NCBI RefSeq assembly: GCF_000332235.1
Contig: NZ_CM001775.1
Coordinates: 2,138,230 to 2,202,229 of the forward strand
Length of the DNA stretch: 64,000 nt
Direction: 5' to 3'
DNA from: Geminocystis herdmanii PCC 6308
GTDB taxonomy: Bacteria > Cyanobacteriota > Cyanobacteriia > Cyanobacteriales > Cyanobacteriaceae
Shown: positions 1-8,726 of the stretch, piece after piece
Numbering within the stretch: the stretch's first letter is position 1
How the letters are laid out: each line of letters begins with the position of its first letter
Notes under the pieces: model-generated
Databases searched by the model: none
What the model was told of the DNA's origin: nothing
What the model saw: only the letters and a program-made list of their open reading frames with translations
Made by a program: the position numbers and the translations under genes

Positions 1-1
1 T

Positions 2-409
2 GGTTTACCCAGTCTTGGGGGGTTGAGTGCCATCGTACTTATTGTATTTCTTATTGTATTGGGTGTAACAGGATTAAGCCTAGGTTTAGCTTTTGCCCTC
101 CCCGGACATATTGAATTATTAGCAGTGATTTTTGTAATTAATCTGCCTCTGTTGTTTGCTAGTACTGCATTAGCACCTCTTTCCTTCATGGCAGAATGGT
201 TACAAGTCATCGCCAGTTTAAACCCTTTAACCTACGCCATTGAGCCTATTAGATATATATATCAAAATTCTGATTGGAGTTTTGTTAGTATAGTCATGAA
301 TACCCCTTGGGGAAGTCTTAAATTTGTCACAGTCTTATCATTATTATTCATCTTTGATGTGGTGATTTTACTCTCAATTAAACCCTTATTAAGCCGTCGT
401 TTTGCTTAA
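2..409 (+). CDS. ABC-2 type transporter permease, C-terminal part (cut by window start)
   Basis: The frame is open to the first bases of the window, so only the C-terminal ~135 residues are present. They are strongly hydrophobic, with about four membrane segments. A short polar stretch (SLNPLTYAIEPIRYIY) resembles the conserved loop before the last helix of DrrB/ABC-2 permeases, which work with a separate ATPase to export drugs, lipids or polysaccharides. The TTG at position 23 is internal and not a likely true start. The partner ATPase would lie upstream of the window. The family call is good; the substrate is unknown. Confidence 0.75.
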   Translation, partial: GLPSLGGLSAIVLIVFLIVLGVTGLSLGLAFALPGHIELLAVIFVINLPLLFASTALAPLSFMAEWLQVIASLNPLTYAIEPIRYIYQNSDWSFVSIVMNTPWGSLKFVTVLSLLFIFDVVILLSIKPLLSRRFA

Positions 410-461
410 AATTGAGAATAAAAAAATGGCTTTTCTACATTTTTAAAGATTATTTACTACT

Positions 462-561
462 ATAGCAATCCTAAATCATTTGTGAGAATTATTGCCCTCT
501 AAACCCCAATTTTGGTGGAAATTAAATTATTATTTTCTTACAACTCATATAGGAATGCTAT
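462..561. mobile_element. MITE-like element with ~27 bp inverted ends
   Basis: The segment begins ATAGCAATCCTAAATCATTT and ends with the imperfect reverse complement (ending AGGAATGCTAT). About 21 of 27 end positions match. The 100 bp between the outer ends hold no reading frame. TA dinucleotides flank both ends, as expected for an IS630/Tc1-type target duplication. The remainder of the 410-754 gap is AT-rich with one HIP1 octamer near 605 and no other recognisable feature. Confidence 0.55.
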
Positions 562-754
562 ATTTTAATCTTTTTTCCTAAGTAAATTTAAAAACATTTA
601 GTTGCGATCGCATATTTCTTTTATAATAATGGTTTATATAACTTATAATAAAAATATAGAAACAGGAATTAGCGATCGAAGTTTAACAATAAATAAAGGA
701 AACAAAATTAATTATATAACGTCCATAAACTTAGTAAATTAGCTAGATAAAATC

Positions 755-1105
755 ATGAAAAAAGTCATTAATTCAAATCTTTTTACCACCTTGACTATAA
801 CATTAGGATTTATCGGTTTTAGTCAAAATTACGTCAATGCTCAAAACATCAATAACCAACAACCCCAACCATTTCAAAGTAATGAAGTCAATCCTATGTA
901 TGGTACAAGTGGTTTTAATCCCATGCAATTAATTCATAATGCCAACTTTTTGAATGGGCGTAATGGAGAAGAATTTGCCGAAGACACAAATAAAAATATT
1001 AACAGTGCCGCCGAAGACTTTAAACAACAACAACTTAAACGCATGATGGAAATGCAGAAACAACAAGAATCAACTTCCCCTCAACCCATTGACAATCAAC
1101 CATAA
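755..1105 (+). CDS. Small secreted hypothetical protein
   Basis: This 116-residue protein has a classical signal peptide: a basic start (MKK), a hydrophobic core to about residue 28 and a likely cleavage after VNA. The mature part is rich in Gln and Asn, with two Met-rich patches and a charged tail (KRMMEMQKQQ), and has no recognised domain. It stands alone in front of cysS, with a ~345 bp non-coding leader that contains a MITE-like element. It is probably periplasmic or extracellular. Function is unknown, and coding status rests on the clear signal peptide. Confidence 0.6.
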   Translation: MKKVINSNLFTTLTITLGFIGFSQNYVNAQNINNQQPQPFQSNEVNPMYGTSGFNPMQLIHNANFLNGRNGEEFAEDTNKNINSAAEDFKQQQLKRMMEMQKQQESTSPQPIDNQP

Positions 1106-1155
1106 ATAATGGAGAATGGAGAATGGATAATGGACAATGGGTACTTTTAATTATT

Positions 1156-1188
1156 AATTCCTCATTCCTCATTCCTCATTCCTCATTA
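1156..1188. repeat. Heptamer tandem array (ATTCCTC)n
   Basis: Four to five tandem copies of ATTCCTC lie just before the cysS start. They belong to the short tandemly repeated (STRR) class seen between many genes here. A GGAGAATGG-type repeat sits just upstream (1108-1140). Confidence 0.85.
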
Positions 1189-1196
1189 ACTCACCG

Positions 1197-2633
1197 ATGA
1201 ATTTAAGTCTTTATAACACCCTTACCAATCGAGAAGAAGAATTTATCCCCCTTAATGCAGATACTGTCAATATGTACTGTTGCGGGATAACAGTGTATGA
1301 CTATTGTCATTTAGGTCATGCTCGAACTTGTATCACTTGGGATGTTGTGAGACGTTATTTAGAGTGGCGTGGTTATAAGGTTAACTATATTCAAAATTTT
1401 ACAGATATTGACGATAAAATTCTCAATCGTGCGCGACAGGAAAACACCACGATGGAGGCGGTATCTGAGCGCTTTATTGAGGCATATTTTGAGGATATGA
1501 CGCAGTTAAATGTTAAACCTGCGAATGCTTATCCTCGTGCTACCCATACCCTAGACGGTATCAAAAAATTGATTTGGGAATTAGAGCAAAAAGGCTATGC
1601 TTATGAAACAGAAGGTGATGTTTATTACTCCGTAGAGAAATTTAAAGACTATGGCAAATTGTCAGGGCGCAAATTAGAAGATTTACAAACTGGGGCAAGT
1701 GGTAGAGTTAATCAAAGTGAAGGGGTGAAACAAAAACCTTTTGATTTTGCTTTGTGGAAGTCAGCAAAACCTGATGAGCCTAGTTTTGATTCTCCTTGGG
1801 GAAAAGGGCGCCCCGGTTGGCACATTGAATGCTCTGCTATGGTTAGAGAGATGTTAGGGGAAACGATCGATATTCATGTAGGGGGCAATGATTTAATTTT
1901 CCCTCATCATGAAAACGAAATTGCTCAATCGGAGGCGGTGACGGGGAAGCCTTTATCTCGTTATTGGTTGCATAATGGCATGGTGAAGGTTGACGGGGAG
2001 AAAATGTCGAAATCTTTGGGGAATTTTGTCACAATTCGGGATTTATTGGCAAAATATGACCCTATGGCGATGCGTATTTTTATCTTACAAGCAAATTATC
2101 GTAAACCTCTTGACTTCACACAGGATGCGATGGAGGGTGTAACGAAGGGTTGGCATACTTTAGCGGAGGGTTTACTTTTTGGAGTTAAGTATAGAGAAAA
2201 GCTAAATTTGACAAGGGAATCCCAGTTTACAATTATTAAATCAGTTCAGGAGGACTTTTGTCAAGCCATCGATCGAGATTTTAATTTTGCATCAGGATTA
2301 GCTATCTTGTTTGAACTAGCAAAGGAGTTAGTTAAAGAGGCTAACATCTTAACCCATGAGGGCAAAACTACTCGATCGAGCCAAGAATTAGGAGATAAAT
2401 GGCATACTTTAGTTACCTTAGCCCAAGTATTAGGATTAGAGGCTAATTATGAGGAAAAAGAGCCAGTTTCTTTGTCCATTACCGAGGAAGAAATTGAGAC
2501 TTTAATTCAACAAAGACTAGAGGCACGGAAGGCGAAAAACTACCAAGAGGGCGATCGAATCCGAGACTTATTGAAAGAAAAAGGTGTTACCCTCATTGAT
2601 GCCCCCGGCGGTGTGACTAAGTGGCATAGGTAG
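1197..2633 (+). CDS. cysS: Cysteinyl-tRNA synthetase
   Basis: This 478-residue class I synthetase attaches cysteine to tRNA-Cys in the cytoplasm. Visible landmarks are the HIGH-type motif HLGHART at residues 38-44, the KMSKS loop near 269, and the zinc and cysteine-recognition residues: Cys28, Cys212 in HIECSAM, and the HHENE cluster near 237-241. The C-terminal anticodon-binding domain ends in a typical GVTLIDAPGG tail. Length is normal for the family. The ATG at 1197 is preceded by a heptamer repeat and has no strong Shine-Dalgarno sequence. Confidence 0.97.
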   Translation: MNLSLYNTLTNREEEFIPLNADTVNMYCCGITVYDYCHLGHARTCITWDVVRRYLEWRGYKVNYIQNFTDIDDKILNRARQENTTMEAVSERFIEAYFEDMTQLNVKPANAYPRATHTLDGIKKLIWELEQKGYAYETEGDVYYSVEKFKDYGKLSGRKLEDLQTGASGRVNQSEGVKQKPFDFALWKSAKPDEPSFDSPWGKGRPGWHIECSAMVREMLGETIDIHVGGNDLIFPHHENEIAQSEAVTGKPLSRYWLHNGMVKVDGEKMSKSLGNFVTIRDLLAKYDPMAMRIFILQANYRKPLDFTQDAMEGVTKGWHTLAEGLLFGVKYREKLNLTRESQFTIIKSVQEDFCQAIDRDFNFASGLAILFELAKELVKEANILTHEGKTTRSSQELGDKWHTLVTLAQVLGLEANYEEKEPVSLSITEEEIETLIQQRLEARKAKNYQEGDRIRDLLKEKGVTLIDAPGGVTKWHR

Positions 2634-2647
2634 AGGAAGATAGGGGG

Positions 2648-2812
2648 ATAGGAAGACAGGGAGACAGGAAGACAGGAAGACAGGAAGACAGGAAGACAGG
2701 AAGACAGGAAGACAGGGAGTTAATCCTTAACTCTTAATCCTTAATTCTTAACTCTTAATTCTTAACTCTTAACTCTTAATTCTTAATTCTTAATTCTTAA
2801 TTCTTAATTCTT
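2648..2812. repeat. Two abutting STRR arrays: octamer GGAAGACA, then heptamer TTAATTC/TTAACTC
   Basis: From about 2651 to 2716 there are roughly eight tandem copies of GGAAGACA. They are followed from 2720 to 2812 by about thirteen copies of TTAATTC or TTAACTC. The second array runs directly into the recQ ATG. The arrays fill the whole cysS-recQ gap. Confidence 0.9.
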
Positions 2813-2813
2813 A

Positions 2814-4934
2814 ATGGCTTCCTTACAACAATCATTAAAGCAGTATTTTGGTCATGATCGTTTTCGAGATGGACAAGAAGAAATTATCAATCAAGCCCTG
2901 CTCGATCGAGATTTATTAGTTATAATGCCCACAGGCGGAGGCAAATCCCTTTGTTTTCAACTTCCTGCGTTATTGAAAAAAGGGGTGGCGATCGTAGTAT
3001 CACCGCTTATATCTTTAATGCAAGATCAAGTTATGGCGTTACAGGATAATGGTATCAATGCGACTTTTCTTAATAGTACCCTCGATTATACAGAAGTTCG
3101 TCGCCGAGAAGAAGCTATTTTGGCAGGAAAAATCAAATTAGTTTATCTTGCCCCTGAAAGATTAGTTAGTGAGAAATTTCAACAGTTTTTACAACTTCTT
3201 ACCTCTACGGTGACGATTTCTTTTTTTGCCATCGATGAAGCCCATTGTATCTCGGAATGGGGGCATGATTTTCGTCAAGAATATCGTCAACTGCGACAAC
3301 TGCGGTTTCGTTTTCCTAACATTCCCCTCATGGCTTTAACGGCTACCGCTACCACACGAGTACAAAAAGATATTATTACGCAACTCAATTTTAAAAATCC
3401 TGCGATTCATCGTTTCAGCTTTAATCGTAGCAATCTTTATTATGAAGTGCAACCCCGTCAAAAACGCACCTATCAACAACTTTTTAACCTCATTCGTCGT
3501 TTAGATGGTTCTGGTATAGTTTATTGTTTCGCTCGTAAAACAACAGAAGATTTAGCTTCCCGTCTCACTCAAGATGGTATCTCTGCTTTACCCTATCATG
3601 GCAGATTATCCGATGAGGTTCGATCGAACTACCAAAACAGTTTTATTCGAGATGATGTCAGAATCATGGTGGCAACCCTCGCCTTTGGCATGGGAATTAA
3701 TAAGCCCGATGTGCGCTTTGTGATTCATCATGACTTACCCAGAAATATAGAAAGTTACTATCAAGAATCAGGGCGCGCTGGTAGAGATGGAGACCCAGCT
3801 AAGTGTATATTATTATATAATCCTAATGATGAGTATAAAATCAACTATTTTATTAAACAAAAAGAGAGTATTCAAGAGCAAAAAATTAGCTATCAACAAC
3901 TAAAAAAAGTTATTGAATATGCAGAAACAAATTATTGTCGCCGTATCATCCAATTAAGTTATTTTGGCGAAAGATTTAGGGGTGATTGTGATGGTTGTGA
4001 TAACTGTTTAAATCCTAAAGAATTTGAAGATTGTACCATTGAGGCTCAAAAATTTTTATCCTGTGTCGCCCGTTGTAACGAAAAATTTGGTATTAAACAT
4101 ATTATAGAAGTTTTACGGGGTTCAACCAGTGATAAAGTCTATAAATATGGACATCATTTACTTTCAACCTATGGTATTGGCAAAGATAAAACGGTGGAAG
4201 AATGGGAATATTTAGGTAAATCTTTAGTCTATCAAGGGCTATTAAATCAAACAGAAGATAGTTATAAAATTTTAAAATTAAATAAGGATAGTTGGGAGAT
4301 ATTAAGACAAAAAAAACAGGTAAAAATTGCTGTAGAAAATACTAATAAAAATAGAGTTATTCATGAGTATCACCCCAAAGCCTTAGAAGTAGAGTTATTA
4401 ATGCAGAGATTGAAAAAGTTAAGAAAAAAATTAGCTGATCAAGAAAACATTGCTCCCTACGTTATTTTTGGAGATTCAACTCTTAAAATAATGGCACAAA
4501 TGCAACCAAAAAACTTAAAAAGTTTAGCAAAATTATCGGGAATAACAGAGTATAAACTTAATAAATATGGTCATTATTTTATTGAAGAAATCACCTATTT
4601 TTTAAACGAAGAAAACTTAACGGTTGCTCTCCCTACTACTACTCAAATGAAAACTTTACAGTTATATCAACAGGGTTTAACCATACCAGAAATTGCCAAA
4701 GAAAGGGGTTTTGCGGTGAGTACTATTATCACCCATATCAGTGAATTAATTGAACTAAATCAGTCGATCGATATTGACAAATTTGTGTTATCAAAGAAAA
4801 AAGAAGTTATTGTGAATACGATCGAACAAATGGGAGATCAATCTTTAAAAACATTAAAGGAGAAATTGGGAGACAACTACAGTTATGACGAAATAAAATT
4901 AGTTAAAGCATGGTATAAAAGAATGAAAAATTGA
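2814..4934 (+). CDS. recQ: ATP-dependent DNA helicase RecQ
   Basis: This 3'-5' DNA helicase acts in recombination and repair. It has a Walker A motif TGGGKS (Lys44), a DEAH box at residues 141-144 and conserved helicase motifs through QESGRAGRDG. The RQC zinc cluster is visible (Cys375 and CDGCDNC), followed by a winged-helix region and an HRDC domain around 540-610. At 706 residues it is longer than the ~610 of E. coli RecQ. The extra C-terminus (GLTIPEIAKERGFAVSTI) looks like the HTH_40-type helix-turn-helix of long RecQ proteins. The start lies inside a heptamer array with no Shine-Dalgarno sequence. Confidence 0.96.
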   Translation: MASLQQSLKQYFGHDRFRDGQEEIINQALLDRDLLVIMPTGGGKSLCFQLPALLKKGVAIVVSPLISLMQDQVMALQDNGINATFLNSTLDYTEVRRREEAILAGKIKLVYLAPERLVSEKFQQFLQLLTSTVTISFFAIDEAHCISEWGHDFRQEYRQLRQLRFRFPNIPLMALTATATTRVQKDIITQLNFKNPAIHRFSFNRSNLYYEVQPRQKRTYQQLFNLIRRLDGSGIVYCFARKTTEDLASRLTQDGISALPYHGRLSDEVRSNYQNSFIRDDVRIMVATLAFGMGINKPDVRFVIHHDLPRNIESYYQESGRAGRDGDPAKCILLYNPNDEYKINYFIKQKESIQEQKISYQQLKKVIEYAETNYCRRIIQLSYFGERFRGDCDGCDNCLNPKEFEDCTIEAQKFLSCVARCNEKFGIKHIIEVLRGSTSDKVYKYGHHLLSTYGIGKDKTVEEWEYLGKSLVYQGLLNQTEDSYKILKLNKDSWEILRQKKQVKIAVENTNKNRVIHEYHPKALEVELLMQRLKKLRKKLADQENIAPYVIFGDSTLKIMAQMQPKNLKSLAKLSGITEYKLNKYGHYFIEEITYFLNEENLTVALPTTTQMKTLQLYQQGLTIPEIAKERGFAVSTIITHISELIELNQSIDIDKFVLSKKKEVIVNTIEQMGDQSLKTLKEKLGDNYSYDEIKLVKAWYKRMKN

Positions 4935-5516
4935 TCAAACTTTTACTTCTTCACTGTCGATTATTGGTGCTAATTTAGCTTCATTTTGACGGCGAATTTT
5001 GGCATAAAATTGAATGCTTCCTGCCATAATAATTACTAAACCGACAATTAACCAAGTGGCAATATCAAGGGGAAAACTATTTTTAAACACCGCCAACATG
5101 ACAATGACAACTAAAAGGAGAGTTGGCGCTTCATTTAATGCCCGAAATTTTTGTCCACTCCAACTATTTTCACCTTTTTCTAATTGTTTGATGATTCTGC
5201 CACACCAAAAATGATAAATCAACAATAAGCCGACAAACAAGAATTTGATATGTAACCAAGAAGATTTTAAAATTTCAGGTTGTGTACGAATGAGTCCGAT
5301 CGCCATTACAACTGTAACAACCATACCGGGAGTAGTGATGATATTATAAAGACGTTTTTCCATCAACTCATATTGTTGTTTGAGGATGCTTTGAGCAGGT
5401 TCAGGTTTTTCATTAGCTTCAGCATGATATACAAACAAACGTACTAAATAAAATAACCCTGCAAACCAAACGACAATACCGATAAGGTGAAATGTTTTAA
5501 ACCAATAATAAGCCAT
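4935..5516 (-). CDS. hemJ: Protoporphyrinogen IX oxidase HemJ
   Basis: This 193-residue integral membrane protein carries the HemJ/CopD-like signature near its N-terminus (FHLIGIVVWFAGLFYLVR), including the conserved first-helix His10 thought to bind heme. It has four to five hydrophobic helices. HemJ is the oxygen-dependent protoporphyrinogen oxidase of most cyanobacteria and feeds both heme and chlorophyll synthesis. The gene is convergent with recQ: the two stop codons abut and form the palindrome TGATCA. Its upstream region carries a short inverted repeat at 5536-5566. Confidence 0.9.
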   Translation of the reverse strand: MAYYWFKTFHLIGIVVWFAGLFYLVRLFVYHAEANEKPEPAQSILKQQYELMEKRLYNIITTPGMVVTVVMAIGLIRTQPEILKSSWLHIKFLFVGLLLIYHFWCGRIIKQLEKGENSWSGQKFRALNEAPTLLLVVIVMLAVFKNSFPLDIATWLIVGLVIIMAGSIQFYAKIRRQNEAKLAPIIDSEEVKV

Positions 5517-5535
5517 ATTTTTAATGAGGAATAAA

Positions 5536-5566
5536 TGTAGGTTGGGTTGAATCCGTGAAACCCAAC
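5536..5566. repeat. Short inverted repeat of the TTGGGTT...AACCCAA type
   Basis: GTAGGTTGGGTT is followed after a short spacer by AAACCCAACA, giving an imperfect hairpin. It lies just upstream of hemJ. Similar GGGTTG/CAACCC hairpins occur widely in cyanobacterial intergenic DNA; a related one lies at about 6670-6696. Confidence 0.55.
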
Positions 5567-5657
5567 ATTATCTATAAATAATTTTTCTTATTTTACCTCA
5601 GTTCGATCGAGCTGTGGCTCTGAAAGCGATCGAATAACTTATCGATCTAATTTGTGG

Positions 5658-6102
5658 TTAAATCAAATCATCTTCAGTCAAATTAGCTTGTTTCATCAGA
5701 CTTTTAAGAGCTTTTAACTGTTAACTAATAGTTTATTATAGTTGTTTATACCTACTCACGGGATAAAGGTTGACATTTTTTTAAAATATGTTAGCTTTTA
5801 ATGAAGTCGATAACCAAGACTGTTAAAACTATTTAATTTAAAGATTAAATTAAATAAAAATTAGTTATTATTCAAGATTAATCAATTAATTAGAATAATA
5901 AAAGTAGGGTGGGTTACACCCGAATCAACGCTTGTGGACAGTATCAAGCCGACTTGACTGGTAGAAGCAAGAAGTAAACGTCATAGGTAACTATGAGTAA
6001 GTTTTATATAACAGTACCTATTCTTAAATCTTTATTGCCATGAATAGGAATTATTATTGTCTGATTATTTTTAGCTAATCGCTTTCCTGAAATTGATTTC
6101 AT
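5658..6102 (-). pseudogene. hicA: HicA toxin gene, split by an insertion
   Basis: Reading leftward from 6102, an ATG that overlaps the hicB stop (ATGA) starts MKSISGKRLAK, the normal HicA N-terminus. It jumps to IIIPIHGNKDLRIGTV and then stops at 6004. The missing HicA C-terminus reappears on the same strand at about 5720-5658 as LKSLMKQANLTEDDLI plus stop. The middle of the family, including the catalytic His of the GSHH segment, is deleted. About 280 bp of foreign DNA separates the halves. The toxin should therefore be dead. HicA normally cleaves mRNA and is neutralised by HicB. Confidence 0.75.
5721..6003. mobile_element. Insertion inside hicA, probable IS200/IS605-type relic
   Basis: The DNA between the two hicA halves is AT-rich. 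At about 5925-5985 on the + strand it reads INACGQYQADLTG followed by a stop, which resembles the variable C-terminal tail of TnpB proteins. A GTAGGGTGGG motif precedes it (5906). No intact gene remains. The tail resemblance is weak evidence; the split of hicA is the firmer sign of an insertion. Confidence 0.45.
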
Positions 6103-6296
6103 AAAATTAATTCCAATATCTTATTAGAGGAATCTTGTTGATGAGGAATGGGTCTTAAATATAGTTCGATCGCCTCCCGAAGATTAGTCTCCAATTCCTC
6201 CATTGTATCACCTTCGGTAACACAGCCCGGTAATGATGGCACTTCCGCCCAGTATCCACCTTCTTCCGCTTCATGTATTATTGCTTGAATTTTCAT
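6099..6296 (-). CDS. hicB: HicB-family antitoxin
   Basis: This 65-residue protein has the HicB fold signature: an N-terminal strand MKIQAIIHEAEEGGYWAEVP, then LPGCVTEGDTMEELETNLRE. HicB proteins mimic an RNase H-like fold and neutralise HicA. The stop overlaps the hicA ATG by four bases (ATGA), a normal hicBA coupling. The toxin partner is broken here, so this antitoxin is probably a leftover or an autoregulator. It lacks a separate C-terminal DNA-binding domain. Confidence 0.85.
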   Translation of the reverse strand: MKIQAIIHEAEEGGYWAEVPSLPGCVTEGDTMEELETNLREAIELYLRPIPHQQDSSNKILELIL

Positions 6297-6339
6297 TGTT
6301 CCTGTCCTTCGACTATATTTTGAAATTGATTACCATCCG

Positions 6340-6636
6340 TTACAAGGTGACGTTAGGAAAAAGATAACGAGCAAAAGCCAAAAGCAAAGCGACAATAACT
6401 CCTCCTACTATCGATCGAGTTACAAATTCTAAATTGCCTAATCGCTTATCTAAACCAATAATTTTTTCATCAACTTTAGCTAGATTTACTTTGATGTCAT
6501 TAACTTTATTTGCTACATGATCGATTTTGTTTTCTAACTTATCAAGTTTATCCTCAAATTTTTTGTCTAAACCGTCTATCTTTGTTTCAAGTCGAGACAA
6601 AACATCGGCAATATTAACCTCTATGATTTGATTCAT
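6340..6636 (-). CDS. Coiled-coil protein with C-terminal membrane anchor
   Basis: This 98-residue protein has residues ~10-70 as a heptad-patterned coiled coil rich in Lys, Asp and Leu (LETKIDGLDKKFEDKLDKLE and following). One hydrophobic segment follows (SIVGGVIVALLLAFARYLF) with a short tail. Similar small coiled-coil/TM proteins are common in cyanobacteria and have no known role. It sits 43 bp upstream of hicB on the same strand and may be co-transcribed with it. Confidence 0.65.
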   Translation of the reverse strand: MNQIIEVNIADVLSRLETKIDGLDKKFEDKLDKLENKIDHVANKVNDIKVNLAKVDEKIIGLDKRLGNLEFVTRSIVGGVIVALLLAFARYLFPNVTL

Positions 6637-6714
6637 TTTTTTAATCCTAAATTTATCTTTAATTTGTCGGTTGGGTTAGAATTCATCGTCACCCAACAAA
6701 AATCTCATCTAAAT

Positions 6715-8007
6715 TTATTGTCGAATACTTACGGAATTAGATTCATTAACGGGGGTACGAGTTCGGAGAATAGATACGGCTTTAGAGTATTGGGAATCAG
6801 CTTTGGTGGCAAATAAAGAGGGGTTTTGACTCAAAAGATACTCCTCTTCTCTGCTAATGCCTTGTACAATATCAGGGGCAATACCTTTTTTATTGATATT
6901 CATGCCACTGGGAGGATAGTAACGGGAGATTGTTACTGCTAATCCTGAGCCATCGGAGAGGGAATGAACGGATTGTACTGTACCTTTACCAAAAGTATTT
7001 GTCCCCACAACTGTAGCTCTCTTATTTTCTTTTAACGCTCCTGCTAAAATTTCACTGGCACTAGCGGAGTTACCATCGACTAAAACCACTAAGGGTAAAT
7101 CGGTAATAGCTGAATTATTCGCCTGAAAACGGCGGTGTCCACCTCTTCGATCGACTATGTCCACAATTTCCCCTTCTGCCATCCACATTCTGGCAATGTC
7201 CACACTAGCAAATAATAATCCCCCCGGATTACCCCTCAAATCCAGTACAAAAGCGGAGGCTTGTTGTTTTTGTAATTCGTCAATAGCATCTTTCATTTGT
7301 TGGGCAGCAAGGGAGCTAAATTCGTCTAGTTTGATGTAACCTACGTTTAACCCTGCTTCCTGTTTGAGACTAAAATCCACAGAGGGAACTTCTATCTCAC
7401 TACGGACTACTTTGACTTGAAAGGAAGGTTGTCCTCGTCGTGCAATTTCTAAGCTAACATCTGTACCTATTTCCCCTTTTAACGCTTCCGATGCTTGATC
7501 TAAATCCATTAATGCGGTGGGTTTACCGTCAATACGCACAATGCGATCGCCTCTTTGGAGTCCAGCTTCGGCGGCAGGGGATTTTCTGATGGAATCGACA
7601 ATATATAAGTCTTGGGTACGGGGATCGATGGCAATACGGATGCCTACCCCTGATGTTTCCCCTGATGTTTGACTGTTGAGAACTTCAAATTGTTCGGGAG
7701 GAAGAAAACGAGTATAGGGATCACCTAATTCTTTTAAGGCTTGATTGATGGCGCGATAAGCCTGAGTTCTGTTACTATAATTTTTGCTTAATAATTCTTC
7801 TCGTTTTTTTTGCCAATTAACTTGATTAAAATTTCGATCGACAAACTCGTTATTGATGATTTGCCACATCTCATCCACTACCATTTTGGGACTATCGGTC
7901 ATTTCTGCTTGGGCGGTGGGAGAAATAGCAATACTTAAAAAACTTCCTGTTGCTAGGGTAGCTAAGAGGGATTGTACTAGGGGGAATTTTTTGATTTGAG
8001 GTTTCAT
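6715..8007 (-). CDS. Carboxyl-terminal processing protease (S41 family)
   Basis: This 430-residue protein has a signal peptide ending near AQA (residue ~34), so it acts in the lumen or periplasm. It contains a PDZ domain (SPAAEAGLQRGDRIVRIDG) and the S41 core. The catalytic Ser lies in GNSASASEILAGAL and the general-base Lys in TFGKGTVQ. Cyanobacteria have several paralogues; CtpA trims the D1 precursor of photosystem II. The sequence after the signal peptide (VVDEMWQIINNEFVDRNFNQ) looks more like CtpB/CtpC than CtpA, so no symbol is assigned. Confidence 0.9.
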   Translation of the reverse strand: MKPQIKKFPLVQSLLATLATGSFLSIAISPTAQAEMTDSPKMVVDEMWQIINNEFVDRNFNQVNWQKKREELLSKNYSNRTQAYRAINQALKELGDPYTRFLPPEQFEVLNSQTSGETSGVGIRIAIDPRTQDLYIVDSIRKSPAAEAGLQRGDRIVRIDGKPTALMDLDQASEALKGEIGTDVSLEIARRGQPSFQVKVVRSEIEVPSVDFSLKQEAGLNVGYIKLDEFSSLAAQQMKDAIDELQKQQASAFVLDLRGNPGGLLFASVDIARMWMAEGEIVDIVDRRGGHRRFQANNSAITDLPLVVLVDGNSASASEILAGALKENKRATVVGTNTFGKGTVQSVHSLSDGSGLAVTISRYYPPSGMNINKKGIAPDIVQGISREEEYLLSQNPSLFATKADSQYSKAVSILRTRTPVNESNSVSIRQ

Positions 8008-8154
8008 CGTTGGGGGATTAATAAATCTAACTATGTAGGTTGCTATAGTTCTTGTCTTAAGGGATTTTGGGTTTTTCGATGAATGAGTTATTTAAGACAG
8101 GATTAACAGTTATTTGTATTGTAGTCAAATAGGAGAGCAATTAACAATTAGGGC

Positions 8155-8574
8155 TTAATTATTTAATAATTTCTTCCTTTTTTTTGCTGATTTATGAATT
8201 TGGGGATAACCTAGTGGACGCACATCTTGATATTTTCGTTCCCCTTCTTTTTGTTTAATGTCGGTGTAGTCTAGCCAGTGAATGCAGTCCACAGGACAGG
8301 TATCGATCGCCTCCTGTACAATTGCTTCTGTATCTCCATCTTGATTATAAACCCTCGATCGACCGAAAGTGTCTTCAATATAAAAAGTATTCGGGGCAAC
8401 ATGAACACAATTTTTGCAACCGATACAGGTTACTTCATCCACATAAACCCCTTTTTCTCGATCGATTCCCCCTAATTCTGGTTCAAAACCGCTTCTTTCG
8501 GGGTTATCTCGCCAAATTCCGCCCAATTCTGGTTCTAATCCTGTCGGTGCAAATTCATCATTTCGATCGATCAT
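8155..8574 (-). CDS. Single-cluster 4Fe-4S type ferredoxin
   Basis: In this 139-residue protein, residues ~45-95 form a ferredoxin domain with CIGCKNC (CxxCxxC) and the later CPVDC. This gives one complete cluster site and no second full set of cysteines. The N-terminus contains an internal repeat of EPELGGI (twice within ~20 residues). The basic C-terminal tail is KSAKKRKK. It lies downstream of ycf35 and a DUF2997 gene on the same strand, a grouping I recall from other cyanobacteria. The electron partner is not known. Confidence 0.88.
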   Translation of the reverse strand: MIDRNDEFAPTGLEPELGGIWRDNPERSGFEPELGGIDREKGVYVDEVTCIGCKNCVHVAPNTFYIEDTFGRSRVYNQDGDTEAIVQEAIDTCPVDCIHWLDYTDIKQKEGERKYQDVRPLGYPQIHKSAKKRKKLLNN

Positions 8575-8611
8575 AATATTCTAGTCATTGAAAATTGAGA
8601 ATTGAAATTTT

Positions 8612-8716
8612 CCACTTGTCCACCTGTCCACCTGTCCACCTGTCCACCCGTCCACCTATCCACCTATCCACCTATCCACCTATCTACCTATCCACCTGTC
8701 CACCTATCCACCTGTC
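8612..8716. repeat. Octamer tandem array (TCCACCTG/TCCACCTA)n
   Basis: About thirteen tandem copies of an 8 bp unit whose last base alternates G or A lie between the ferredoxin gene and ycf35. The whole gap is the array plus a short leader. Confidence 0.9.
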
Positions 8717-8726
8717 CTCTTGAAAA

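Noticed and set aside
2648-2812. Tandem arrays considered as CRISPR
   Set aside because: Units are 7-8 bp and directly adjacent, with no spacers, and no cas genes are in the window.
6628-6816. Plus-strand 62-codon frame over the end of the Ctp protease gene
   Set aside because: It overlaps real coding sequence on the other strand and has no recognisable feature.
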